This document shows, piece by piece, positions 9,529 through 17,176 of a DNA stretch of 33,085 nucleotides. Made by a program: the position numbers and the translations under genes. The stretch's first letter is position 1; the number at the start of each line of letters is the position of its first letter. Origin of the DNA: Pirellula sp. (lineage in GTDB: Bacteria > Planctomycetota > Planctomycetia > Pirellulales > Pirellulaceae); assembly GCA_025459275.1 (NCBI GenBank), contig JALOQW010000002.1, positions 1 through 33,085 of the forward strand. Direction: 5' to 3'. The notes beneath the pieces were generated by a model, which saw nothing but the letters and a program-made list of their open reading frames with translations, searched no databases and was not told where the DNA came from.

Positions 9529-10166
9529 TGATGGACTCCCCCACCGGTGGGCCACTCAATACGGGTGGAGCCAAGGCTGGTGGTGTGGGTCTGGATGGCA
9601 TGGCGATGATTGTCGGCCTAGGAAATCCCGGCGACAAGTATCGAAATACAAGACACAACATCGGCTTTGACTGCTTGAGCTTGCTTCATGAACAGATGGG
9701 GCGCCCCGCGGTGCAAGCCAAATTTGAGTCCCAATTGGTTCGAGGTGCTCTCGCAGGTCGGGAGACTTGCCTGGTTTGGCCTCAGACCTTTATGAATTGC
9801 AGCGGCAGGGCCGTGGCCCAAGTCGCAAGATTCTACAAGGTACCGATCGAGAATATCCTGGTGGTTTGCGATGATTTGAGCCTACCACTGGGGAAGTTAA
9901 GGTTGCGGCGGAGCGGATCTAGCGGAGGCCAAAAAGGTCTCGGCGACATCCTCAAGTCGCTGGGGTCGCAAGATGTACCCCGACTAAGGATTGGAATCGA
10001 TCCGACACCACCCGAGTGGGACACCGCAGACTACGTGCTCAGTCGCTTTTCCGCGGAAGATCGCCCGTTGGTTGTGGGAGCCCTGACGAAAGCCAAGGAA
10101 GCCATCGAATGCTGGCTCACCCAAGGGCTGGAAGCAGCAATGAACCGCTTCAACGCGGGTCGCTAG
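9528..10166 (+). CDS. pth: Peptidyl-tRNA hydrolase
   Basis: The enzyme cuts peptidyl-tRNA released by stalled ribosomes and recycles the tRNA. Family motifs are MIVGLGNPG, the catalytic His in NTRHNIGF, the tRNA-binding Asn in TFMNCSG, and CDDLSLPLGKLRLR followed by SSGGQKGL. From ATG 9528 it is 212 residues with a Gly/Ala-rich 24-residue extension. The ATG overlaps the L25 stop (TAATG), which favours coupled translation. An internal ATG at 9600 (MAMIVGLGNPG) would give the standard family N-terminus, so the start is uncertain. Confidence 0.95.
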   Translation: MMDSPTGGPLNTGGAKAGGVGLDGMAMIVGLGNPGDKYRNTRHNIGFDCLSLLHEQMGRPAVQAKFESQLVRGALAGRETCLVWPQTFMNCSGRAVAQVARFYKVPIENILVVCDDLSLPLGKLRLRRSGSSGGQKGLGDILKSLGSQDVPRLRIGIDPTPPEWDTADYVLSRFSAEDRPLVVGALTKAKEAIECWLTQGLEAAMNRFNAGR

Positions 10167-10314
10167 CTCCCAGTACGGATCGACAACCACACGATTCCAG
10201 GTAGACGATTCCTACCAGAAACTGAGCTTTTGTCCCTTGCGAACCTGGGGGCGGCTCGAAACAATCATACGATTCCCCAAAAGACCAAAGATACGTTTCG
10301 AAAGATAGTTGTTC

Positions 10315-10320
10315 GAGGAG
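10315..10320 (+). promoter_or_regulatory. Shine-Dalgarno site that sets the S6 TTG start
   Basis: GAGGAG ends 7 bases before TTG 10328. No ATG or GTG in frame sits nearby, so this site decides the start. Confidence 0.8.
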
Positions 10321-10327
10321 TTGGACG

Positions 10328-10750
10328 TTGGCTAACGCATATTACGAGTGTCTGTTCCTGTTCGATAGCAACCATTATGCCCGTGACCCAGGAGGCATCG
10401 CTGGGAGTGTTCAGTCACTGATCACCGACTTGGGCGGAGAGATCTTGGTTAGCCGCTTGTGGGCTGAGCAACGATTGGCGTACCCCATCAAGGGACACCA
10501 AAAGGGAACCTATTGGCTGGCCTACTTCCAGCTGGACACCCAAAAACTCAAAGAACTTAATCGCGCATGCCAGCTCAACGAAAGCTTGTTGCGATTCCTG
10601 GTCACACGCGTTGATCCGCGCTTGGTCAATGCCTTGGTCGCTCACGCTCAGGAAAAGGTCGTCGTGCCGATCGATCAATTGGAACGACAACCGGTTGCAG
10701 CTGCCGTTGGCGTGGATGACGAAGAAGAGGTAGAAGCCGAAGAGGAATAG
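10328..10750 (+). CDS. rpsF: 30S ribosomal protein S6
   Basis: This small-subunit protein (140 residues) starts with ANAYYECLFLFDSN, contains LWAEQRLAYPIKGHQKGTYW, and ends its fold at LLRFLVTRVDP, all typical of bS6. The C-terminus is an acidic tail (DDEEEVEAEEE). The start codon is TTG, supported by the site 7 bases before it. It lies 45 bases before ssb in the usual S6-SSB order. The gap before it (160 bases after pth) holds three copies of ACGATTCC and may carry a promoter. Confidence 0.95.
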   Translation: MANAYYECLFLFDSNHYARDPGGIAGSVQSLITDLGGEILVSRLWAEQRLAYPIKGHQKGTYWLAYFQLDTQKLKELNRACQLNESLLRFLVTRVDPRLVNALVAHAQEKVVVPIDQLERQPVAAAVGVDDEEEVEAEEE

Positions 10751-10795
10751 ACCGACGCGAAATCGTCGGCAACGTATTGATTCGGGAGGAGTATC

Positions 10796-11284
10796 GTGGC
10801 CAGCTACAATCGAGTTGTGTTGATCGGAAACCTGACGCGTGACGTGGAATTGCGTTACACGCCAAGCACAAAGATGGCTATTTGCCAGAATGCGATCGCT
10901 GTCAACGATCGACGGAAGAACGCAGCTGGTGAGTGGGTCGACGATACGACGTTTGTCGACGTCACCTTCTTCGGACGGTTGGCTGAAGTCGTCGGCCAAT
11001 ACCTTGGTAAGGGCTCTCCGATCTTCGTCGAAGGTCGACTCAAGCTCGACACCTGGGAAAAAGACGGGCAAAAGCGATCCAAGCTTTATGTCATCGTCGA
11101 GCGGATGCAACTGCTCGGCCGAAATGAGCCAAGCGACGGAAGCCGCCCCCGTCCCGCTGCCACGACCCCAAGCTCCAATCGCGTCGCAGAAGCCCCCCAC
11201 TACCCGATCATGCACGATGAGATGCATGCTCCGGAAATGCATTCAGAAGAGCCGTTGTACGACAAGGAAGAATTGCCCTTCTAG
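10796..11284 (+). CDS. ssb: Single-stranded DNA-binding protein
   Basis: This 162-residue SSB protects single-stranded DNA in replication and repair. The OB fold begins ASYNRVVLIGNLTRDVELRYTP and includes WVDDTTFVDVTFFGRLAE and GSPIFVEGRLKLDTWEKDG. A disordered Pro/Ser/Arg region then leads to an acidic tip, DKEELPF, the conserved partner-binding end of bacterial SSB. The start is GTG, with a strong GGGAGGAG site (10784-10791) 4 bases upstream. It lies between S6 and L9. Confidence 0.97.
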   Translation: MASYNRVVLIGNLTRDVELRYTPSTKMAICQNAIAVNDRRKNAAGEWVDDTTFVDVTFFGRLAEVVGQYLGKGSPIFVEGRLKLDTWEKDGQKRSKLYVIVERMQLLGRNEPSDGSRPRPAATTPSSNRVAEAPHYPIMHDEMHAPEMHSEEPLYDKEELPF

Positions 11285-11347
11285 ACGTCCAACGCGAACG
11301 CTATAACCCCTCCGATCCACTGAACCGATATCGCAAGAACACGAACC

Positions 11348-11863
11348 ATGACTACGACCAAGAAACGCGTCCCCCAATTCCCACGTCTTCCCAAAGGCCC
11401 CAACGGCGGCATCCAATTGATGCTGATCCAAAATGTGGAGCACCTTGGCAAGGCGGGTGATATCGTCGAAGTCAAGGCCGGCCACGCCAACAACTACCTC
11501 CTCCCCGAAGGACTCGCGATCATCGCCAACGATCACCACAAGCGGATGATCGAGAAGCATCGCGCCAAACTTCAGGAAGTCGAAAAGCAACGCATTCAAT
11601 CGTTGCGATCGCTGGCCGACCAAATCGGCAAACAGTCGATCAATGTCGAAGCCAACGCCAACGACGAAGGACATCTGTACGGCAGCGTTGGAGCCAACGA
11701 GATCGTCAACGCTCTAAAAGCCAACGGCTTTACCCTCTCGAGCGAACAGATCAAACTCGATGGCGTTCTCAAGGAACTCGGTTTGTATACCGTTAAGGTG
11801 CAATTGCATTCCGACGTTACGACCGAACTGAAAGTATGGGTCGTGCCAGCCGCCGGAAACTGA
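11348..11863 (+). CDS. rplI: 50S ribosomal protein L9
   Basis: This 171-residue protein has the N-terminal L9 domain from about residue 25 (MLIQNVEHLGKAGDIVEVKAGHANNYLLPEG without the usual start), a long charged helix, then the C-terminal domain (HLYGSVGANEIVNALKANG). The first 24 residues (TTKKRVPQFPRLPKGPNGG) are extra compared with most L9 proteins, which begin at the MLIQNV position. ATG 11420 could be an alternative start, but the N-terminal extension is basic and looks coding. The usual neighbour rpsR (S18) is missing from between SSB and L9. Confidence 0.94.
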   Translation: MTTTKKRVPQFPRLPKGPNGGIQLMLIQNVEHLGKAGDIVEVKAGHANNYLLPEGLAIIANDHHKRMIEKHRAKLQEVEKQRIQSLRSLADQIGKQSINVEANANDEGHLYGSVGANEIVNALKANGFTLSSEQIKLDGVLKELGLYTVKVQLHSDVTTELKVWVVPAAGN

Positions 11864-11867
11864 TCGC

Positions 11868-12740
11868 GTGTCTGACCTCCTGCCGCGCGAAGAGTATGTC
11901 GAACAAGCCTACTTGTTCGAAATCCTTTGGGAGCGGTTAGGACACGATATCACTCTCCAAGACTTGATGCATCATTGCCGCTTCGAAGTCCTGGCGACGA
12001 CCAAATTACCCATTGCTCTCGAGTTCCTCTCCAATGAACTCAAGCATTCCGGTCTTCTTGGTCCTGGCATGCGCCGCTTGCTCCACTACTTCACCCCTTT
12101 CCAGGCTTTCTTGGTCGATCAAGCCGAGAAGGACACTGGACGCTTCGATTTCCGAACTGCCGTACGGATTCTGCAGTACGAGGCACAATACAAAGCAAGC
12201 GACCGACTGGATCCACAGGGGCTTTTTTTCTACCAGTTCGAAACCCTGTGCCGCAATCGCTTGTCGTACGATGCCGGCCTGACCGCCATGGCCAAGGATC
12301 CGGTGTACAGCCCGGAATGGAGAGAGTGGCTCATCGTGGTGCGCGCGCAAATCGGACTGGTCGATCTCGCCGATCTCATCTACGGACGCAGCCAAGACTT
12401 CGTGGCTTATCGGAAACGCCATCTGGGAGAGGACGCTCAAGCCGAATATCCGATTCTGTTCGGCGTCCGCGAAGGCAAGATTGCCCTGGCCAACCGACGC
12501 AAAGAACTGCTGTTTCTGTTTTCTGCCATGCAACGGCACCTTGGATATCCCACGGTTCCCAAGCGAGAATTGTTCGACAATACCCTGGAGTTGATTCCTC
12601 AGATGCAGCGCCGTATCGAACGCTTGGAAGCTCGAATCAAGTTCCTGGAAGAAGAGCAGCGCCAAGGGATCGATATCACCAAGTTCTACGGCAAGAACAT
12701 GCCGCCTGTCGTCAATTTGGATGATGATCAATTTGGATGA
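11868..12740 (+). CDS. Conserved-looking hypothetical protein with C-terminal coiled coil
   Basis: I do not recognise this 290-residue protein. It starts at GTG 11868, only 4 bases after the L9 stop, so it is likely cotranscribed. It is helical and charged, without signal peptide or membrane segment. An aromatic- and Leu-rich middle precedes a coiled coil at about 245-272 (PQMQRRIERLEARIKFLEEE), and the tail ends in NLDDDQFG. The composition and codon use match the neighbours, so I treat it as real. Its placement after replication and translation genes suggests, but does not prove, an information-processing role. DnaB does not fit: no Walker motifs are present. Confidence 0.75.
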   Translation: MSDLLPREEYVEQAYLFEILWERLGHDITLQDLMHHCRFEVLATTKLPIALEFLSNELKHSGLLGPGMRRLLHYFTPFQAFLVDQAEKDTGRFDFRTAVRILQYEAQYKASDRLDPQGLFFYQFETLCRNRLSYDAGLTAMAKDPVYSPEWREWLIVVRAQIGLVDLADLIYGRSQDFVAYRKRHLGEDAQAEYPILFGVREGKIALANRRKELLFLFSAMQRHLGYPTVPKRELFDNTLELIPQMQRRIERLEARIKFLEEEQRQGIDITKFYGKNMPPVVNLDDDQFG

Positions 12741-12778
12741 GTTGGAACCCTGAGCGTGATGCCCAGGCTGATCAAGCA

Positions 12779-12787
12779 TGATACAAT
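12779..12787 (+). promoter_or_regulatory. Extended -10 candidate promoter of the MoxR operon
   Basis: TGATACAAT matches an extended -10 (TGN plus TACAAT, 5 of 6 to TATAAT), 84 bases before the MoxR start. No good -35 lies upstream. About 40 bases further on, CATTCATTACCG is repeated (around 12830-12856). Confidence 0.4.
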
Positions 12788-12871
12788 GATCCGGCTGCGC
12801 AAGATGGGCAGCCGCATACCGTCCACCACATTCATTACCGTCGCATTCATTACCGCCGAGCGATAGCACAC

Positions 12872-13918
12872 ATGAGCATTGCCGAACAAGCCCACGCCGA
12901 TCTCGAAAGACTCCAGCGGGCTCGCTCGCAGATTCAAACTCAGTTGTCGAAGATCATCGTCGGCCAGCAAGAGGTCATCGAGCAACTGCTGATCAGTATC
13001 TTCGCCCGAGGACACTGCCTGCTCGAAGGAGTGCCGGGCCTTGCCAAGACATTGATGATCAGCTCGCTGGCCAGAACCATGAATCTGTCCTTCAGCCGGA
13101 TCCAATTCACGCCGGACCTGATGCCTGCGGACATTACCGGGACGGAAATCATTGAAGAGAATCGATCGACGGGGGCTCGCGAACGGCGATTCATGGAAGG
13201 ACCTCTGTTTGCCAATGTAATCTTGGCAGACGAAATCAACCGCACTCCTCCCAAGACCCAAGCGGCATTGCTTGAGGCGATGCAAGAACGGCAAATCACG
13301 GTCGGTCGTGTCCGTCATACCTTGCAAGACCCATTCTTCGTGCTGGCTACACAAAACCCGATCGAACAGGAAGGAACGTATCCCCTTCCTGAAGCCCAAC
13401 AGGATCGATTCATGTTCAAAGTGTGGGTCTCTTACCCCACCTTCGACGATGAGTTCGAAGTCGCCCGCAGAACGACGGGCCGAGGGGGAGGTGACATTGA
13501 GCCAGTCTTGAGCGGTCCAGAGATTCTGTCGCTTCAAGACTTCATTCGCGGCGTCGAAGTCTCAGAGAATGTGATTCGGTATGCGTTAGCCATCGTCCGC
13601 CAAACACGAGTGGGCCAGGAAGGGATCCCCGAGTTTGCCCAAGAGCAACTGGCATGGGGGGCTGGTCCTCGTGCAGTCCAGTTCTTGATTCTCGGAGCCA
13701 AAGCCAAAGCCGCTCTATCCGGCCGCGCCCAAGTGGATACCAGCGATATTCAGTTCTGCGCCAAACCGGTCCTTCGACACCGGATCGTGGTCAACTTCGC
13801 TGCCGAAAGCGATGGGATCACGAGCGACCACGTCATCGATGAACTTATCAAGCAAACGCCAACGGCCCAGGATGAACTGCTGAGCGATGCCCGATTCAAA
13901 AAACTATTTGCATCCTGA
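12872..13918 (+). CDS. MoxR-family AAA+ ATPase
   Basis: This 348-residue ATPase has Walker [10 protein letters not shown] (52-60), Walker B VILADE (116-121), a sensor-1 Asn in [10 protein letters not shown] and the AAA-lid region at the C-terminus. MoxR ATPases are chaperone-like machines that work with VWA partners. The next gene encodes a DUF58 protein and overlaps this one by 32 bases; two VWA membrane proteins follow. This is the standard MoxR-DUF58-BatA arrangement. ATG 12872 lacks a strong Shine-Dalgarno but begins the family N-terminus. The actual substrate of such systems is unknown in planctomycetes. Confidence 0.93.
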   Translation: MSIAEQAHADLERLQRARSQIQTQLSKIIVGQQEVIEQLLISIFARGHCLLEGVPGLAKTLMISSLARTMNLSFSRIQFTPDLMPADITGTEIIEENRSTGARERRFMEGPLFANVILADEINRTPPKTQAALLEAMQERQITVGRVRHTLQDPFFVLATQNPIEQEGTYPLPEAQQDRFMFKVWVSYPTFDDEFEVARRTTGRGGGDIEPVLSGPEILSLQDFIRGVEVSENVIRYALAIVRQTRVGQEGIPEFAQEQLAWGAGPRAVQFLILGAKAKAALSGRAQVDTSDIQFCAKPVLRHRIVVNFAAESDGITSDHVIDELIKQTPTAQDELLSDARFKKLFAS

Positions 13919-14789
13919 AGCCATTCGGCGCATCGCGTCGATGGAACTCCGAGCCCGAAACATTGTCGAGGGCTTCTTATCGGGCATGCACCGCAGTCCC
14001 TACTTCGGTCAATCGGTAGAGTTCGTCCAACACCGACAATACGTTCCTGGTGATGATCTTCGGCATATCGACTGGAAAGTCTGGGGACGGCAAGATCGCC
14101 TCTACATCAAGCAGTACGAAGAAGACACGAATCTTCGTTGCACTCTTCTGGTCGATGGCTCTGCCAGTATGAGTTACGGCCGTGGGCCACTGACCAAGTT
14201 TGATTATGCAGCCACCATCGCAGCTTGCATCGCTTACCTTTCGTTGCGACAACAAGACTCGGTCGGGCTCACCGTTTTCGATCAGCAAGTGCGGACCAAA
14301 TTGCCATGGCGATCGAGCCGAAATCATTTACAAGCCATCTTCAAGGCCCTCCAGCAAGCAACACCGGCCGATAAAACCGATCTGACCAAAGTCTTTCGAG
14401 AAATCAATGATACGTATCCCAAGCGGAGCCTCATGGTCATCGCTTCCGATTTTCTTGGAAGCGAAAAGGAATCGTTGCGCGGATTAGCTTCGCTCCGCAA
14501 AGCCGGCCATGACATTCTGGTTTTTCATATCCTGGATGACGATGAGCTCGATTTTCCGTTCAATGACCCGACCCGTTTCGAAGGGGTGGAAACGATCGAT
14601 CACTTAACATGCAATCCTCGCGCGCTCCGTGAAGGGTACCTGGAATCGTTGCAACGGTTTCTCGACCGTGTTCGACATGCCTGCGCAAGCTCCAAGATTG
14701 ATTACCAGTTGATTCGAACGAGCAAGCATGTGGACGCAGCATTAACCGCGTACTTGAGTGCTCGCATGGCTCACATGAGGAAACGATAG
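13887..14789 (+). CDS. DUF58 protein with VWA-like MIDAS
   Basis: This 300-residue protein has the DUF58 motif [21 protein letters not shown] (quoted in part) and a VWA-type metal site DGSASM (Asp90, Ser92, Ser94). There are no membrane segments, so it is probably cytoplasmic. ATG 13887 lies inside the last 32 bases of the MoxR gene, a sign of coupled translation. DUF58 proteins typically partner MoxR ATPases, possibly as adaptors. The next gene starts 2 bases after its stop. Confidence 0.9.
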   Translation: MPDSKNYLHPEAIRRIASMELRARNIVEGFLSGMHRSPYFGQSVEFVQHRQYVPGDDLRHIDWKVWGRQDRLYIKQYEEDTNLRCTLLVDGSASMSYGRGPLTKFDYAATIAACIAYLSLRQQDSVGLTVFDQQVRTKLPWRSSRNHLQAIFKALQQATPADKTDLTKVFREINDTYPKRSLMVIASDFLGSEKESLRGLASLRKAGHDILVFHILDDDELDFPFNDPTRFEGVETIDHLTCNPRALREGYLESLQRFLDRVRHACASSKIDYQLIRTSKHVDAALTAYLSARMAHMRKR

Positions 14790-14791
14790 CC

Positions 14792-17176
14792 ATGCAATTC
14801 GTATTCCAACCGTTGGCCTGGGGTTTCTTGCTGGTTCTCGTACCACTGCTGATCCATTTGATCAATTTGGTGCGGCACCGACGCACACCTTGGGCTGCGA
14901 TGGAATTCCTGCTCGAAAGCTATCGCAAGAATCGACGCTGGGTATGGCTCAAGCAAGCTCTCTTGATCGCTTCGCGTATGCTGGCGATGGCCTTGCTTGT
15001 CGCGATGCTCGCGCAATGGATCACCGGTTCTAAATGGCTGTCTGGTTTCGGGCGCACGACAACGCATCACTATGTCATTCTCGACGATTCAGCATCGATG
15101 GGAGACACGGCCAACGGCAAGTCGGCTTATCAAACCGCCCTCGGTTCCATCGCCGCGATTGCCAACGCAGCCAACCAAGGCTCGCAACAACATCTGCTGT
15201 CCATCTTTCGCGCGTCCCGTGGTGCGCTAGCAGCCAACCGTGTCGTCGAGTCCGCAGACGCTCCGACCGCTACTGAAGCCAACAGCACCAACGAAGTCCG
15301 CGCTGACGCCATTGCCGACCTGTTGGCAAGAACCATCCCGGCCGATGCGACTGGTCTCCTTTCAAAAATCAACAGTACGACTCCAACCCAGTTGGAATGC
15401 TCCTTCGATGAAACGTTGGCAGCCGTCGCCCCGCTCTTGCAGTCGGACCAGAGCGACCGCGCCATCGTTTACCTCATGAGCGATTTCCGAACTAAGGATT
15501 GGAACAACGCCACGATTCTCAAGCAGCGCTTGCAATCCCTTCGCCGCGATCCCGTCGAAATCCAATTGGTGGATTGCGTGGAAAACCGCCACGAGAATCT
15601 TACCCTGGCCGCCATCGAACCTCGTCAAGAAGTTTTGGCTGCAGGGGTACCTACCATGATCAACGTGACAGTCGTGAACCATGGTGCAGCTCCGGTTCGC
15701 AACGTCGCCGTCCGCGTGCAAGCCATCGACTACAGCCGGAAAGATGGCGAACCCAAACCTGCGGAATCTTACTCGGGAGTAGTGACCGAACTTCCACCAC
15801 TCCTACTGGATCGCATTGAGCCCGGGGAATCCGTCACACGCAACGTTCAAGTGGTCTTTCCCAAGAGCGGTTCGCACGTGATCACGGCCGAACTCCCTCC
15901 CGACGCGATATCCGCCGACAACACGGGCCGTTGCGTTCTGGATCTCGTGGACGGTGTCCGAGTATTGCTTGTCGACGGCGATCCTGGTGGCAAGCATTCC
16001 TTCTTTTTTGAATCCGCGCTCAACCCAGGTGGCAATGCGCGCACCGGACTCCTCATCGCTCGAGAAGGGCCTGAGTACTTGAGGGACACCGACGCGGAGG
16101 GCTTGGATCCCTACGCATGCATCGTCCTTCAATCGGTACCCAGTCTCGACCCTCGTGCCCTAGCAAATCTCCACCGATACGTTTCACGCGGCGGCGGTCT
16201 CGCAATCTGGTTCGGGGACAACTTGACTGCCAATGACTATTTGCGGAATTACGCAGCCTTGGCGAAACCGATATCAGGACTCGCGGATACCAGTCCGCTG
16301 ATACCGTTCGGGCTCATGGGGCCCGTGGACTTGCCGAAAGACCCGACGGACGGGACACCCGACATCATTGCAGACAATCATCCCATCTTTGCTCCGCTGC
16401 TCGGTCTGAGTTCATCACCGTTCCAATTCGTTCGTATCCAACGCTACGTCGAAATCGAACCCCGAGATACCAATGACAAACGATGGAAACCAGTGGCGAC
16501 ACTGCGAAACAAGAAACCGTTGATGGTCGATTACTCCTTGGGTGACGGACGTGTCTTGATTGCACTGACATCTCTGGACCGTCGATGGAGTAACTGGCCT
16601 CAGGATCCAACCTTCGTGGTAGCGGCGCTAAAGATGGTGGGCTACCTTTCTTCGTTCCGCACTACGGAGACGTCCAAGCTAGTCGGTAGTGGTTTGCGTT
16701 GGGATTTCTCGGCGCAAGAGATGTTGCCGGAAACGCAGCTGATCTGCCCAGCACCGACCGGTCGCAATATTCGACCAGCCCTTCAGATCAACGGCGAAAC
16801 CATCGGAGAGAACGGGTTGCGAGCCAACTTGGAGATTCGACCCGACAGTGACAGCGAAGACATCGTCCGTGCTCTGACGACCGCTGGTCTGTTTGAATGG
16901 TGGGGAACAGCCGTTCAAGGGGACTCCATTGTCAAGAACCTGGCTCGCAACACACCACCCGCCGAAGGAAATACCGAACGCATCACTGCGACGGATCTGA
17001 GCAACGCATTGAATGGAGTCAAGTACACGTATCGACCGGCGGGTTCCGTCGGCTCCAATCTCGCCTTGTCCGGTATGAGCAATCGGAATCTGATGCTGAT
17101 GGCCATACTGTTGTTGCTCCTCGTTGCCGAACAGTGGTTGGCATGGAGCGCTTCCTATCACTTGCCCAAACGATGA
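14792..17176 (+). CDS. BatA-like membrane protein with VWA domain
   Basis: This 794-residue protein starts with the BatA N-terminal pattern (FLLVLVPLLIHLINLVRHRR), a first membrane segment (about 8-26), a second (about 54-78), then a VWA-like domain with MIDAS LDDSASM (Asp98, Ser100, Ser102). A long periplasm-side region follows, and there is a C-terminal membrane segment (about 767-785). A segment from about 390 (VRVLLVDGDPG, then LVLQSV-like strands) resembles a class-I glutamine-amidotransferase-like fold, as often seen in these proteins. It sits between the DUF58 gene (2-base gap) and the second VWA gene (ATGA overlap). Confidence 0.85.
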   Translation: MQFVFQPLAWGFLLVLVPLLIHLINLVRHRRTPWAAMEFLLESYRKNRRWVWLKQALLIASRMLAMALLVAMLAQWITGSKWLSGFGRTTTHHYVILDDSASMGDTANGKSAYQTALGSIAAIANAANQGSQQHLLSIFRASRGALAANRVVESADAPTATEANSTNEVRADAIADLLARTIPADATGLLSKINSTTPTQLECSFDETLAAVAPLLQSDQSDRAIVYLMSDFRTKDWNNATILKQRLQSLRRDPVEIQLVDCVENRHENLTLAAIEPRQEVLAAGVPTMINVTVVNHGAAPVRNVAVRVQAIDYSRKDGEPKPAESYSGVVTELPPLLLDRIEPGESVTRNVQVVFPKSGSHVITAELPPDAISADNTGRCVLDLVDGVRVLLVDGDPGGKHSFFFESALNPGGNARTGLLIAREGPEYLRDTDAEGLDPYACIVLQSVPSLDPRALANLHRYVSRGGGLAIWFGDNLTANDYLRNYAALAKPISGLADTSPLIPFGLMGPVDLPKDPTDGTPDIIADNHPIFAPLLGLSSSPFQFVRIQRYVEIEPRDTNDKRWKPVATLRNKKPLMVDYSLGDGRVLIALTSLDRRWSNWPQDPTFVVAALKMVGYLSSFRTTETSKLVGSGLRWDFSAQEMLPETQLICPAPTGRNIRPALQINGETIGENGLRANLEIRPDSDSEDIVRALTTAGLFEWWGTAVQGDSIVKNLARNTPPAEGNTERITATDLSNALNGVKYTYRPAGSVGSNLALSGMSNRNLMLMAILLLLLVAEQWLAWSASYHLPKR

